A stretch of DNA of 64,000 nucleotides from CAWBBA01 sp963741625. Its GTDB lineage: Bacteria > Desulfobacterota > Desulfomonilia > Desulfomonilales > Desulfomonilaceae. The notes under the pieces are model-generated. The model made no database searches. It saw only the letters and a program-made list of their open reading frames with translations, and was not told the DNA's origin. Within the stretch, counting starts at the first letter, position 1. Each line of letters starts with the position of its first letter. Positions 1 to 8,509 of this stretch are shown one piece after another. The position numbers and the translations under genes are program-made. Location of the stretch: contig CAVUIT010000019.1 of the NCBI GenBank assembly GCA_963741625.1, positions 1 through 64,000 of the forward strand, written 5' to 3'.

Positions 1-744
1 TACGGAGATCGGATATGAGGCTTCCCTGGAAACTCCGCTAGCCAATTGAAAAGGCGCAGAATTTGCGTTTTGTTTTATGTTGACTATCTTGACCCCGCGC
101 TCCTCCAGCTTGTCGAAATAAGTCGTTGTGGTGGGTATATATCCTACGGCGAAGGATTTACTGCAGACCGTGACAGTCGTATTGTAGGAAGCCATCACTG
201 TCGCGCCTTTTGCATATGGCTCGCCTTTTAAGACTTTTTGCTGGAAAAGGACCCCGGCGCCAGTCTCCGGCACTGCCCTGACGGTTACTTTTATCGGTTC
301 ATTTGGCCCACCGACTTGGCTCCAGTTGCTGATTTCCCCTTTGAAGATATTCGCCAACTGCTCCATCGTAAGCTCACTGACAGAATTTTTACTATTTGTC
401 ACAACCGCCAGTCCGATATAACCAACCAGTTTGGAACCCACGGACAACCCCTGTGCTTCAGCTTTCTTGATTTCCTCGGCTGTCATAGCTCTGGTAAGGG
501 CTCCTAGTTCTGCGTTTCCTTCCATGAGCCTTTGCACCCCAATACCGGTGGTCGCGCCAGAGATCGTGACCGAGCAGGCGGGAGCGCCCTTCATATACTG
601 TTCCGCATTTTCCTGAAGCCACTCAGAAAGTAACCCGGCCCCGGCCACTCGAACTGCCTTCTTCTCTTGGGCCTTGACAAGTGCTGCGGCTGGACCCCAG
701 ACCAAAAAAATCGCAGCCACCAACACAATGATCGCTCTTTTCAT
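1..744 (-). CDS. PstS-like phosphate-type ABC substrate-binding protein (partial)
   Basis: This minus-strand reading frame is open to the first base of the window, so the C-terminus lies outside. It starts at the ATG at 744-742 behind an AGGAGGA ribosome site at 754-760. The first ~26 residues form a signal peptide (MKRAIIVLVAA...ALVKAQ). The mature part carries the solute-binding fold typical of the PstS family: VAGAGLLSEWLQENAEQY, SGATTGIGVQRL, GNAELGALTRAM and later EISNWSQVGGPNEPI and VRAVPETGAG. Homologues bind phosphate or a similar oxyanion in the periplasm for an ABC importer. At least 248 residues are present, near full length for the family. The exact ligand is an inference, because many PstS-like paralogues are not phosphate specific. 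Confidence 0.85.
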   Translation of the reverse strand, partial: MKRAIIVLVAAIFLVWGPAAALVKAQEKKAVRVAGAGLLSEWLQENAEQYMKGAPACSVTISGATTGIGVQRLMEGNAELGALTRAMTAEEIKKAEAQGLSVGSKLVGYIGLAVVTNSKNSVSELTMEQLANIFKGEISNWSQVGGPNEPIKVTVRAVPETGAGVLFQQKVLKGEPYAKGATVMASYNTTVTVCSKSFAVGYIPTTTTYFDKLEERGVKIVNIKQNANSAPFQLASGVSREASYPISV

Positions 745-1245
745 CTTCAAAAATCCTCCTTTTGAAAATTGGCTCTTGACCCGATTCGAGTCCGGGTTGA
801 TCCTCGCTGCTGTCCGGGTTTGGAACCTGTCCTACTCGACAGAAAGCAAATGGTATGCCACCGCTTCGTGAATTCAGGACCAGGAGGCGGATGTGGGGCT
901 AATAGGTGATTCCGCGAGCTTGGTCACCTTACGGATTTTGCAGGTGTGGGTACAGGGCATTGGGCAGAATGGCTCATTATTTCTGGTTATTTAAAAGAAT
1001 ACAAATGATGACAACATGTTGTAGTAGGTCAAACTGACCTCTCCTTATCTGCTCATGGGCCATTTTGCCCAACAAGCTCGCCCAAGTCTGGCGCGGTTTC
1101 AATCGGTCGCGAATGAAGCCTTTATTCAAGAAACGGTTTTGACCATGCTAGGATATGAGGTATGCTGAGTGACGAGCGCACGGTTCACTACACTCAGACT
1201 AAGTTCGTTATGGCGAACAATATGAAACTTGGAAAGGGGAGGTCT
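745..1245. other. Intergenic region with no recognised gene
   Basis: About 500 bases lie between the divergent PstS-like gene and the selenoprotein gene. I see no convincing reading frame or RNA gene here. The short in-phase extension from the ATG at 1162 to 1246 is a possible alternative N-terminus of the downstream gene. Both promoters presumably lie here, but I could not identify them with confidence. Confidence 0.4.
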
Positions 1246-2125
1246 ATGCAAGCAACTGAGAAAACCGTTGATGGATTTCGATTTCTTCCACCCAGTTTGG
1301 CCGCTTGGATAAACAGTTTGATTCCGGACCAAAGTTTTAAGGGGAGCATCCCGTTTACTCCGCTTTCCAAGCCGTTGAGTGAAGCAACTCTGGCCCTCGT
1401 TACTAGTGCAGGTATCAGCCTGAAGACAGACCCGCCTTTTGACATGGAAAGGGAAAAGAAAGAAGGCACATGGGGCGACCGATCTTTCAGGGCTCTCCCG
1501 AAAAACACAACGGCCGCGGATATCACTGTGAATCACCTCCATATCAACACGGAATACATCCTCCAAGACATCAATGTGATGCTGCCGTTGGCTCGGATAA
1601 GCGAGTTTGAGCACGAGGGAATTATCGGTCGCCTTGCGCCCACTGCTTATTCCTTCTACGGGTTTCAGTGGGAGAGCACTGACTTCCTGAAAGAAGCCAT
1701 AGAGCCCATGTCCAAGAAAATGCAGGAAGAAGGTGTTGATGCTGTGATTCTCACACCAGCTTGACCTTTCTGTTGCCAGTCCGTGGGACTGGCCGCAAGA
1801 GTCCTCGAGGAGGCTGGTTTCTCTACTGTGGTGCTCACTCCCACTCCGGAATTCCACAGGCTTGTGGGCATTCCTCGATCCGCAGCTATCGAATATCCCT
1901 ACGGTAGACCGGTCGGAGAAGTTGGAGACAGGCAAGGGCAGCGGAAAGTCCTCCTTGAAACCCTCTCTGTACCTGGAAAAGGTCCGGGAACCCGGAGAAA
2001 TCCGGCACCTTTCTTTCACCTGGCCTGAAGAGCCCAAGGCTGCCAAATGGCAGCCCCCTGAGATGAGCCCCCTCATCAAACTCTACCTGGATGACATTAA
2101 AGCGGCTCGAAAGGCGAAAGGATAG
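1246..2125 (+). CDS. GrdB-family (glycine/sarcosine/betaine/D-proline reductase B-like) selenoprotein, one frame break
   Basis: The start is the ATG at 1246, preceded by GGGGAGG; an ATG at 1162 is an alternative. The N-terminal half has family features: PFTPLSKPLSEATLALVTSAG, DPPFDM, GDRSFRALP and NVMLPLARI. At residue 173 the frame meets TGA (1762-1764) inside VDAVILTPA-U-PFCCQSVGLA. Family members carry selenocysteine or cysteine there in a UxxC motif, and homology continues past the TGA in the same frame. A SECIS-like hairpin follows at 1775-1793. A second problem is a one-base phase change near 1955-1975, after which the typical C-terminus resumes (EKVREPGEIRHLSFTWPEEP) to a TAG at 2123-2125. 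The family is known for selenol chemistry in reductive amino-acid cleavage. This short stand-alone form lacks visible GrdA, GrdC or PrdA partners, so its substrate is unknown. Confidence 0.8.
1762..1793 (+). promoter_or_regulatory. Selenocysteine UGA with bacterial SECIS-like hairpin
   Basis: The TGA at 1762-1764 is followed after 10 nt by a perfect 8-bp stem (1775-1782 GCCAGTCC with 1786-1793 GGACTGGC) closing a GUG loop at 1783-1785. This geometry fits the bacterial SECIS rules as I know them: a short apical loop starting with G, about 16-37 nt downstream of the UGA, presented to SelB. No selenocysteine machinery gene lies in this window, so decoding is inferred. Confidence 0.75.
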
Positions 2126-2147
2126 GGCGTATACGCGCCCTCGTGAC

Positions 2148-2602
2148 ATGAAAACGTTCTCTATCGAGCCGGCTGTAGCCAACGATTGCTACGAATGTGC
2201 GCAGCTATTGGTCGAGCACCTTCGGGAGCTCGGGATTGACGCATCTGACAAAGCCTTGGCACGAGTCTTGGAAGACGTTGCCCGCGACTCGGCTCGTGGG
2301 TTTATCCTGGTGGCGCGAGAAACGGCCGAGTTGTCGGCGTTGCCTATGTCGCGACTATTTTGAGTATGGAACATTGCGGTCTTGTCGCGTGGTTGGAGGA
2401 GCTTTATGTCACTCCCGATTGTCGGCACCGGGGCATCGGGACTGCGTTGATGATTGAGGTCTTAAAGCGGGCGCGGGAAGCCGGCATTGTAGCGATAGAC
2501 TTGGAAGTTGATGCCAGGCAGAGCCGCGCAACATCTTTCTATCAGCAAATCGGCTTCCGTCCCTTGGACCGTTCACGATGGGTGAAAGAGTTGAAAGAAT
2601 AA
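2148..2602 (+). CDS. GNAT-family N-acetyltransferase, frame broken by a one-base deletion
   Basis: The gene starts at the ATG at 2148, 22 bases after the selenoprotein stop. The first part reads MKTFSIEPAVANDCYECAQLL. The second part contains the core GNAT acetyl-CoA site (ELYVTPDCRHRGIGTALM) and the C-terminal FYQQIGFRP motif. The two halves are in different phases. Adding one A to the AAA run at 2320-2322 restores a continuous protein of about 151 residues, with GRVVGVAYVATIL across the junction. This is one of the few breaks in the window that looks like a deletion. The acceptor substrate cannot be told. Co-transcription with the selenoprotein gene is likely from the spacing. Confidence 0.8.
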
Positions 2603-2684
2603 TGCCGCGTAACAGCTCTTCGTAGCCAACAGGCGCTGTCGCTTCGTTTTTCGATTGGTCTGGTTGCAGGTTTGTGCTTTGTCC

Positions 2685-3524
2685 TCAGGCGGACCGCAGC
2701 TCGAAAACCGTGACTTCGGGCCGAACATTGAACCGCACATGCAACAGGTGACCGACCCCGCGGCTGATGTACATGCTGCGGCCACCACTGAGGTCGAACT
2801 CGCCCGCTGTGTAGAGCGGGTTGCGGCACGGCAGCAATGGCGGACGGAGAAACGGCGGCTTGCACTGCCCGCCGTGAGTGTGGCCTGAAAGTATCCATCC
2901 ATCATAACCGTCCCAGACGGGCAGATCAACTGTATCGGGATTGTGACTCAGCACCATTGTCGGCGCCGTTGACTTCAAGAGAGGCACTACCTGTCGCGTA
3001 TCGAATCGCTTCGCCCACAAGTCGTCCAGTCCCACCACTCGAAGGCCCTCGACCTCGTGATCTTGATTTCGCAGCACAGTGATGCCAAACGCCGCAACAG
3101 TGTCAACGACCTGAGCTGCGATCTCAGGGTGTGCCCACTCAGGGCCGTAATCGTGGTTGCCGAGAATCGCGAGCGTGGCTAGCCGACCCGTCGGGAAATA
3201 CCGATAGATTGACTCCGTCTGCTCGAAGATTGATGAATGATAGCTTATCAGATCGCCTGTCACCACGACGATATCCGGCCGGAGAGCTGCGACCCTTCTG
3301 AAAGTAGCAGTCACGTATTCATCGTCCACCCGACCGCCCACGTGAATGTCACTGAGCTGGACCAACGTGCGCCCCTGCAACGAAGAGGGTAATCCTCGAA
3401 TCGGCAACGAACGGTACACGAACTCCAGCCAGTGAGGCTCCACCCGCCAGGTGTAAAACCCTAGGCCAGCTGCGGCCACGATCGCGGCACCCGAGGCCCG
3501 CAGAAAATTTCGGCGAGTCAGCAA
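2685..3524 (-). CDS. Tat-exported metallophosphoesterase (YaeI-like)
   Basis: A calcineurin-type metallophosphoesterase. The N-terminus has a twin-arginine signal (TRRNFLRASG) followed by a hydrophobic stretch. Metal-binding motifs appear in order: QLSDIHVGG, VVTGDLIS, LGNHDYG, LSHNPD and SGHTHGGQ. I chose the TTG at 3524 because GGAGG lies five bases upstream (3530-3534). The frame stays open to 3581 with an upstream ATG, giving up to 298 residues instead of 279. Homologues are membrane-proximal phosphodiesterases, some acting on UDP-diacylglucosamine-like lipids, but the substrate here is unknown. The gene is convergent with the GNAT gene, with an 82-base gap. Confidence 0.85.
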   Translation of the reverse strand: MLTRRNFLRASGAAIVAAAGLGFYTWRVEPHWLEFVYRSLPIRGLPSSLQGRTLVQLSDIHVGGRVDDEYVTATFRRVAALRPDIVVVTGDLISYHSSIFEQTESIYRYFPTGRLATLAILGNHDYGPEWAHPEIAAQVVDTVAAFGITVLRNQDHEVEGLRVVGLDDLWAKRFDTRQVVPLLKSTAPTMVLSHNPDTVDLPVWDGYDGWILSGHTHGGQCKPPFLRPPLLPCRNPLYTAGEFDLSGGRSMYISRGVGHLLHVRFNVRPEVTVFELRSA

Positions 3525-3559
3525 CAAAACCTCCACTGTGGGCAGTGTAACGAGTTGAA

Positions 3560-3899
3560 CTAACCGGCCGTCCGCTCGCAAGCAGTCCGGGTTCCGTCGC
3601 TTGTGGAACGGGCGGGAACACGACCGTCACGACGCTTGCGGCCGGTCCCAGTTGAGCGAACAGTTACCGATCTCCGCTGTGCATCCACATAGGCGTCAAG
3701 TAACTGCCGGATCATGCGCTGATATTGTGTATGATGTTTTGTGGCCTGGGACTTAAAGAACTCTACGCTTCTCTTGCTGAGGGAAATAGTTACCTTAACT
3801 GATTCCTCTCTAAACGCCAGTTCATCAGGAGAGGGCAGAAAATCAGAAATTATCTTGACCTCACCCAACGGCTCATCCGTGTACTTTTTTCGCGCTCAT
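3560..3899 (-). CDS. Small ribbon-helix-helix (CopG/BrnA-like) DNA-binding protein, frame broken near the N-terminus
   Basis: The conserved part reads FLPSPDELAFREESVKVTISLSKRSVEFF...HHTQYQRMIRQLLDAYV, typical of small CopG-like proteins that often act as antitoxins. An in-frame start at 3868 exists. The better start is the ATG at 3899 (MSAKK...YTDEPLGEVK), behind GGAAAGGTAAGG. Using it requires removing one base from the run of six T (3885-3890 on plus). No toxin-like partner gene is visible upstream, so a toxin-antitoxin role is only suggested by family. The C-terminal ~30 residues are Arg/Thr rich and may be non-native. Confidence 0.6.
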
Positions 3900-4109
3900 A
3901 AATCGCCTTACCTTTCCGCCAATAGCCGGCTCCAATTATAACGCATGCCAAAACATTTGTCCGATTTGCGGCAATGGTCACGCCAGCGGCGTGATCACTC
4001 CCGGACCCTGGATCGGTGTCCGGGGCAGGCTTTGATCCGGGGTCCAGAGTCTGGATTTCTGCTTTTATCTGAAAGTGCCTGCCCTTTGTGCACGGGCTGT
4101 TAGAAATTT

Positions 4110-4265
4110 GGTGCCACGGATGTGCCGAAGGCTCATCCGTGCTAGGAGGGGTCCATCGGGACGTCCGTGGTACTCCGTTCCCTTGCTGGAGACGTACCGT
4201 GGACCATCGAGTAATAACCGGCAGGCACGGATGAATCCCGCGGGGCGGGACGCATCCGTGGCACC
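4110..4265. repeat. Intergenic element with perfect 13-bp inverted ends
   Basis: GGTGCCACGGATG at 4110-4122 is exactly complementary to CATCCGTGGCACC at 4253-4265. The interior contains further CATCCGTG and CACGGATG copies and a GC-rich core, so the RNA or single strand would fold into one long hairpin. A similar motif (GGTGCCACGGAAG) recurs near 60041. It looks like a non-coding palindromic or MITE-like repeat. Confidence 0.7.
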
Positions 4266-4424
4266 AGACTCTATCGCTGCACTTTCTTGTTCCGTTGTGA
4301 CCGACAGGTCATGGTTGTTCGCAAGAATGACGGAGGAAACGCCGGTCACGGTGAGACTTCCGGCTCCTCCATTCGGGATTGCCAATCGAACATCATTTCT
4401 GTGTAATCGTTTACCGCGAAGAAC

Positions 4425-4482
4425 ACAGAAAACACGGAGGATTCTGTTTTCTCTGCGATCTCTGCGCACTCTGCGGTGAATC
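4425..4482. repeat. CGCAGAG-type dispersed repeat
   Basis: The stretch TTTTCTCTGCGATCTCTGCG followed by CACTCTGCGGTGAATC matches the same repeat at 29152-29180, 29281-29320 and 32881-32920, in both orientations. It is non-coding and sits between genes in each case. Similar repeats are common in deltaproteobacterial genomes to my knowledge. Confidence 0.6.
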
Positions 4483-4514
4483 ATCACAGGACCGCCCGTG
4501 GTCTTCTGTCTATA

Positions 4515-5624
4515 TCACTCCAGCCTCTTCCGAAACAACCATGCCGCAGCGGTTAGCGTGAACACAGCGATCACCGCCATCGGCCACGTCTCCTGCCAAA
4601 CAGCCGAAGCCGTAAAGTCTTTCATGAAGATCCCTTTGGCGACAATGAGGAAGTAACGCAGCGGGATAGCCATGCTGACCGGCTGAAGCCACGCGGGTAT
4701 ATTTTCGAGAGGAGTCGCAAATCCGGAAAGCAGGTTCGCCGGGACCATAAAAACAAAGGACCCGAGAATTGCTTGCTGCTGCGTCATGGATAGAGAGGAA
4801 ATAAACAGGCCTATGCCGCTCGCCGCCAGAAGAAAGACGGTCATGCTTGCATAGAGCAGCGGCAGCGAGCCTGTGAGAGGGATGCGAAAGAGAAAGACCG
4901 CGGCGCAGACAACCAAGGTTCCCTCAAACAAGCCAAAGATCACCGCCGGAACAGTCTTGCCTATAAGAATTTCCAACGGCTGCAATGGTGATACTAGCAA
5001 CTGGTCGAAGGTGCCAAGTTCTCGTTCGCGTGCGACCGAGAGCGATGTCAGGAGAAGCGCAATGAGCATCGGCAAGATAGCACAGAGGCTGGGCACGGTG
5101 AACCATTGGTAGTCGAGATTGGGATTGTATGCGTTTCGTACAATCAGCTCCGCGGACGGGGCAGCTCTGCCTGTCTTTTTTGCCACGTCACTGCTGAACT
5201 GATTTACGATCTGAGAAGCGTATCCCTGGATGATTTGCGCGGAATTTGATCGCCTACCATCAAGGATGAATTGAAGTTGAGCGGTCTTGCCTGCTTCCAC
5301 CAAACGTGAGAAATCCTCCGGGATTTGGATAACGAACTGTACTTCTTGTGAATCTATAGCAGGGCGAATTTCCTGAAAACCTCTCAGGTAATGGATCCTC
5401 GTGAAGGTCCGCGATCCCTTGAAGCGTTGGACAAGCTCATGAGCGGCACCGCCTCCATCTTTGTCCAGAACCCCCATCGAGACATTTTTCACTTCCAAGG
5501 TGATCGCGTAGGAAAAGACTATCAGTTGGATGAGCAACGGTCCAATCAGCACGAACCTGCTTTTCTTGTCGCTCCAAATCATTGTCAATTCTTTGATAAT
5601 CAGAAAGTATGTACGTCGGAGCAT
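4515..5624 (-). CDS. ybhR: ABC-2 type drug-efflux permease, YbhR-like
   Basis: A 369-residue inner-membrane permease of the ABC-2 family. One N-terminal transmembrane segment (residues ~25-45) precedes a large periplasmic domain (to ~175), followed by five hydrophobic segments from PSLCAILPMLIALLLTSLSVARERELGTFDQLLVSPL onward. That last motif is characteristic of the family. It is the last gene of a five-gene minus-strand operon and starts three bases after the ybhS stop. With YbhS it should form the channel energised by YbhF. Gene symbols follow the E. coli cecR-ybhGFSR order; substrates (drugs, cations or other amphiphiles) are not known here. Confidence 0.88.
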   Translation of the reverse strand: MLRRTYFLIIKELTMIWSDKKSRFVLIGPLLIQLIVFSYAITLEVKNVSMGVLDKDGGGAAHELVQRFKGSRTFTRIHYLRGFQEIRPAIDSQEVQFVIQIPEDFSRLVEAGKTAQLQFILDGRRSNSAQIIQGYASQIVNQFSSDVAKKTGRAAPSAELIVRNAYNPNLDYQWFTVPSLCAILPMLIALLLTSLSVARERELGTFDQLLVSPLQPLEILIGKTVPAVIFGLFEGTLVVCAAVFLFRIPLTGSLPLLYASMTVFLLAASGIGLFISSLSMTQQQAILGSFVFMVPANLLSGFATPLENIPAWLQPVSMAIPLRYFLIVAKGIFMKDFTASAVWQETWPMAVIAVFTLTAAAWLFRKRLE

Positions 5625-5627
5625 GAT

Positions 5628-6776
5628 TCAGTCCAATCGCTTTACGCTTTTGCGCCAAATGACAACGAAGCAGAGTGAGCCGAAGCCGACCATCGCGAGG
5701 ACATTCGGCCAAATGACGGCCCAAATGTTGCCGGCCAGAAACAGAGTTTGAAGACAAGACACAAAGTATCGCGGCGGAAGAGCATATGTCAGCATCCTGA
5801 TCGGCAACGGCATGCTGGTGATGTCGAATATAAAACCCGACAAGATGAAAGCGGGTAGAAAAGAAACGATCAAAGCGGCCTGGGAGGCCACAAACTGAGT
5901 TCTGGCGACAGTTGAAATCAGAAGGCCGAGCCCGAGGGCATCGAAGAGGAATGCGGCAGTAACGAGCCCCAGAAGGAACAGTGAGCCGCGAAAGGGAACG
6001 CCAAACACAAAGAAAGCCATAAAAACGCAGACCGCCATTGAACCCATTCCCAGTATGAAATACGGTACAAACTTTCCGATCAGTAATTCGGTTATCCCGA
6101 CGGGAGTGGCCATGAGCGCCTCCATGGTTCCTCGTTCCCACTCCCGGGCAATGACTAGCGCCGTCAAAAGCGTGCCGATAATCGCCATGATAGTGGCCAT
6201 GGACCCAGGGATCAGAAAATTACGGCTCTCGAGTTCCGGATTGAACCAAAGACGGGGCTGTATCTCTATTGGAGGTCGAAAGATCACCCCCTTGTCCAGC
6301 GACTGCTCGTTGAGCCAGCCCAAAAGGACGCCTTGCACATAGCCCCCTACGAGGTTCGCTGTGTTCGGTTCGCTTCCGTCAGTAATAATCTGGATAGGAG
6401 CCGAAGTGCCTTCACGAATGCTTTTTCTGGAGAAATCCGATGGGACAACGACTATGGCGCGGATTCGACCGAGCACCAGGTCAGGCTCAAAAATCCTCCG
6501 ATCTCCTGCAATGCGTGCATCGAAGTACCGCGAATTTGTAAACGACACAATGAAACTATGAATCTCAGGGCTGGAATCTTCGATAACCAGCCCGACGTTG
6601 ATGTGCGTGACGTCAAGCGACACCGCGTAGCCAAAGAGGAACAACAAGATGGCCGGAAGGACGAATGCGATAAGGATACTGCTAGGATCGCGCACCACCT
6701 GGCGGAATTCTTTTCCGAAAAGTGCTTTCAAGCGACGAAGCTGTGCCCGTCTGGCTGTGGATTCTCCGTCCTTCAC
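5628..6776 (-). CDS. ybhS: ABC-2 type drug-efflux permease, YbhS-like
   Basis: A 382-residue permease paralogous to its downstream neighbour. It has an N-terminal cytoplasmic helix (LKALFGKEFRQVVRDPSSI), TM1 at ~30-52, a periplasmic domain to ~185, and C-terminal membrane segments after the family motif VIAREWERGTMEALMATPV. The ATG at 6776 overlaps the ybhF stop by four bases (ATGA), so translation is probably coupled. It likely heterodimerises with YbhR. The frame is intact. Confidence 0.88.
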   Translation of the reverse strand: MKDGESTARRAQLRRLKALFGKEFRQVVRDPSSILIAFVLPAILLFLFGYAVSLDVTHINVGLVIEDSSPEIHSFIVSFTNSRYFDARIAGDRRIFEPDLVLGRIRAIVVVPSDFSRKSIREGTSAPIQIITDGSEPNTANLVGGYVQGVLLGWLNEQSLDKGVIFRPPIEIQPRLWFNPELESRNFLIPGSMATIMAIIGTLLTALVIAREWERGTMEALMATPVGITELLIGKFVPYFILGMGSMAVCVFMAFFVFGVPFRGSLFLLGLVTAAFLFDALGLGLLISTVARTQFVASQAALIVSFLPAFILSGFIFDITSMPLPIRMLTYALPPRYFVSCLQTLFLAGNIWAVIWPNVLAMVGFGSLCFVVIWRKSVKRLD

Positions 6777-8509
6777 GCTGCTTCTCCCTTGTCCCGGTCG
6801 TAACGCTGAATAAGCGCGATGAAAGCATCTTCCATTGTTGGTTCCTGCTGGTCCCCTTGCCGCACCGAGTCTTTCAGGTCATCAGGCGATCCTGTCGCGA
6901 TCATCTGTCCTCTATAGATGAGGCCAACGCGGTCGCAGTACTCCGCTTCGTCCATGAAATGTGTCGTTACCATGACGGTAACGCCTCTTTCGATGAGGCC
7001 GTTGATATGAGTCCAGAATTCGCGTCGAGTAATTGGATCAACGCCGGAGGTAGGCTCATCAAGGAACAAAACCGGAGGGTTGTGCATAACCGCGGCTCCC
7101 AGGGCCAAGCGTTGTTTGAAGCCTAAAGGAAGTTCCCCCGCGGGTGCGTCCAGGTACGGCTCCAGGTCAAACACTTCGACTACCGTGCGAACAGCATCGG
7201 CACGTTCGTTGCCCGACAGACCGTACACACCGGAGAAAAAGTCCAGGTTCTGGCGAACGTTCAGGTTCCCATACAGCGAAAACTTCTGGGCCATGTAACC
7301 GATGCGTGCCCTGGCTTTGCTCGGAGCCGCCTGTAAATCGAGCCCGGTTACGCGAGCCGTTCCGCTCGTCGGCTTCAGCAGCCCGCACAGCATTTTGAAT
7401 GTAGTCGACTTGCCCGCGCCGTTGGGTCCCAGAAAACCGAAGATCTCGCCGCGCTGGACAGAGAAGGTGATATTATCCACGGCCGTAAAGGACCCAAAAT
7501 TCTTGGTCAGGCCCTTTGCCTCGACCACTGCTTCGGTTCTTTCCTCAGCAATACTCGTCCGGCTTGCAAGTTCTGAGCGCCCGCCGGGTCCGCCGCCAAG
7601 GATGTCGATAAACGCATCCTCGAACCGCGGCGTCACTGGAACAAAAGTCGCGTTTTTTCCGAAGTCGGAAAGGTCGGAGCTTGGGTGTTCCGTTCCCTGG
7701 GCCAGAACGAGCCGCAAGTGCCTGCCCTGGATGACACCGTCGATCACCCCGTCTGTGTTAAGTGCTTTGGTCAGAAGTCGGCGACGGTTCCCCTCGAAGC
7801 CTTGAACTTGAAAGGTCCGTCCTGATACCCGATCAGTCAGTTCCTTCGGGGGTCCTTCGAAAAGCAGTTTGCCCTCGTGGAGCAACGGAACGTGTCCGCA
7901 TTTCTCTGCCTCATCGAGGTATGCGGTGCTCCAAATAACTCCGATCCCTTCGTCTACGAGCTCCTCGACCATTTGCCAGAGTTCTCGGCGGGAAATGGGG
8001 TCAACGCCAACGCTCGGTTCATCCAAGAGAAGTAGCTCGGGTTTCTGGACTAGGGCACAAGCAAGCCCCAGCTTCTGTTTCATTCCTCCTGAGAGTGCGC
8101 CTGCCAGTCGGTCGGTGAACCTCGCAAGGTCGGTAAACTTGAGCAGGCGTTCAAAAGTTGCTTGCCTTTGCGGACCCACAAGTCCCCTCAGATCCGCGTA
8201 CAGACGCAGATTCTCAATCACGGTGAGATCTTCGTACAGACCGAATTTTTGAGGCATGTACCCTATTAGAGCGTGAATCCTCTCAGCTTCCCGAACACTG
8301 TCAAATTGCAGCGCCGTCACCGAGCCGGAAGCCGGCAATAGCAGCCCCGCGATCAGTCGTATCAGGGTCGTTTTCCCAGCCCCGTCAGCCCCCACAAGCC
8401 CTGTGACCTCTCCTGGATAGACGAACGCTGTGAGGTCATCCACCGCGGGCGACTGATCATGTCCGAAAGTGTAGGTCAGGTGATCGATTGAAACGATGGC
8501 ATCCGTCAT
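6773..8509 (-). CDS. ybhF: Tandem ATP-binding subunit of the efflux transporter, YbhF-like
   Basis: A 578-residue protein with two complete ABC ATPase domains. Domain 1 (~1-300) has Walker A GADGAGKTT, signature LSGGMKQKLG and Walker B LLLLDEPS. Domain 2 (~325-570) has Walker A GPNGAGKST, a modified signature LPLGFKQRLALG and Walker B VLFLDEPTSGVD. The linker around 300-325 is low complexity. This two-in-one arrangement is typical of YbhF and RbbA-like exporters. The ATG at 8509 overlaps the ybhG stop by four bases. Confidence 0.92.
   Translation of the reverse strand: MTDAIVSIDHLTYTFGHDQSPAVDDLTAFVYPGEVTGLVGADGAGKTTLIRLIAGLLLPASGSVTALQFDSVREAERIHALIGYMPQKFGLYEDLTVIENLRLYADLRGLVGPQRQATFERLLKFTDLARFTDRLAGALSGGMKQKLGLACALVQKPELLLLDEPSVGVDPISRRELWQMVEELVDEGIGVIWSTAYLDEAEKCGHVPLLHEGKLLFEGPPKELTDRVSGRTFQVQGFEGNRRRLLTKALNTDGVIDGVIQGRHLRLVLAQGTEHPSSDLSDFGKNATFVPVTPRFEDAFIDILGGGPGGRSELASRTSIAEERTEAVVEAKGLTKNFGSFTAVDNITFSVQRGEIFGFLGPNGAGKSTTFKMLCGLLKPTSGTARVTGLDLQAAPSKARARIGYMAQKFSLYGNLNVRQNLDFFSGVYGLSGNERADAVRTVVEVFDLEPYLDAPAGELPLGFKQRLALGAAVMHNPPVLFLDEPTSGVDPITRREFWTHINGLIERGVTVMVTTHFMDEAEYCDRVGLIYRGQMIATGSPDDLKDSVRQGDQQEPTMEDAFIALIQRYDRDKGEAA

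Larger units (their letters stand above)
3900..4514. other. Intergenic, repeat-bearing, no gene
   Basis: About 600 bases without a convincing gene. It holds a 156-bp inverted-repeat element (4110-4265) and a CGCAGAG-type repeat (about 4425-4482), described separately. Open frames on both strands here are products of these repeats and show no family resemblance. Confidence 0.6.

Noticed and set aside
1126..2079. Minus-strand 317-codon open frame opposite the selenoprotein gene
   Set aside because: It has no protein family features, while the plus strand encodes a recognisable GrdB-like protein through both halves.
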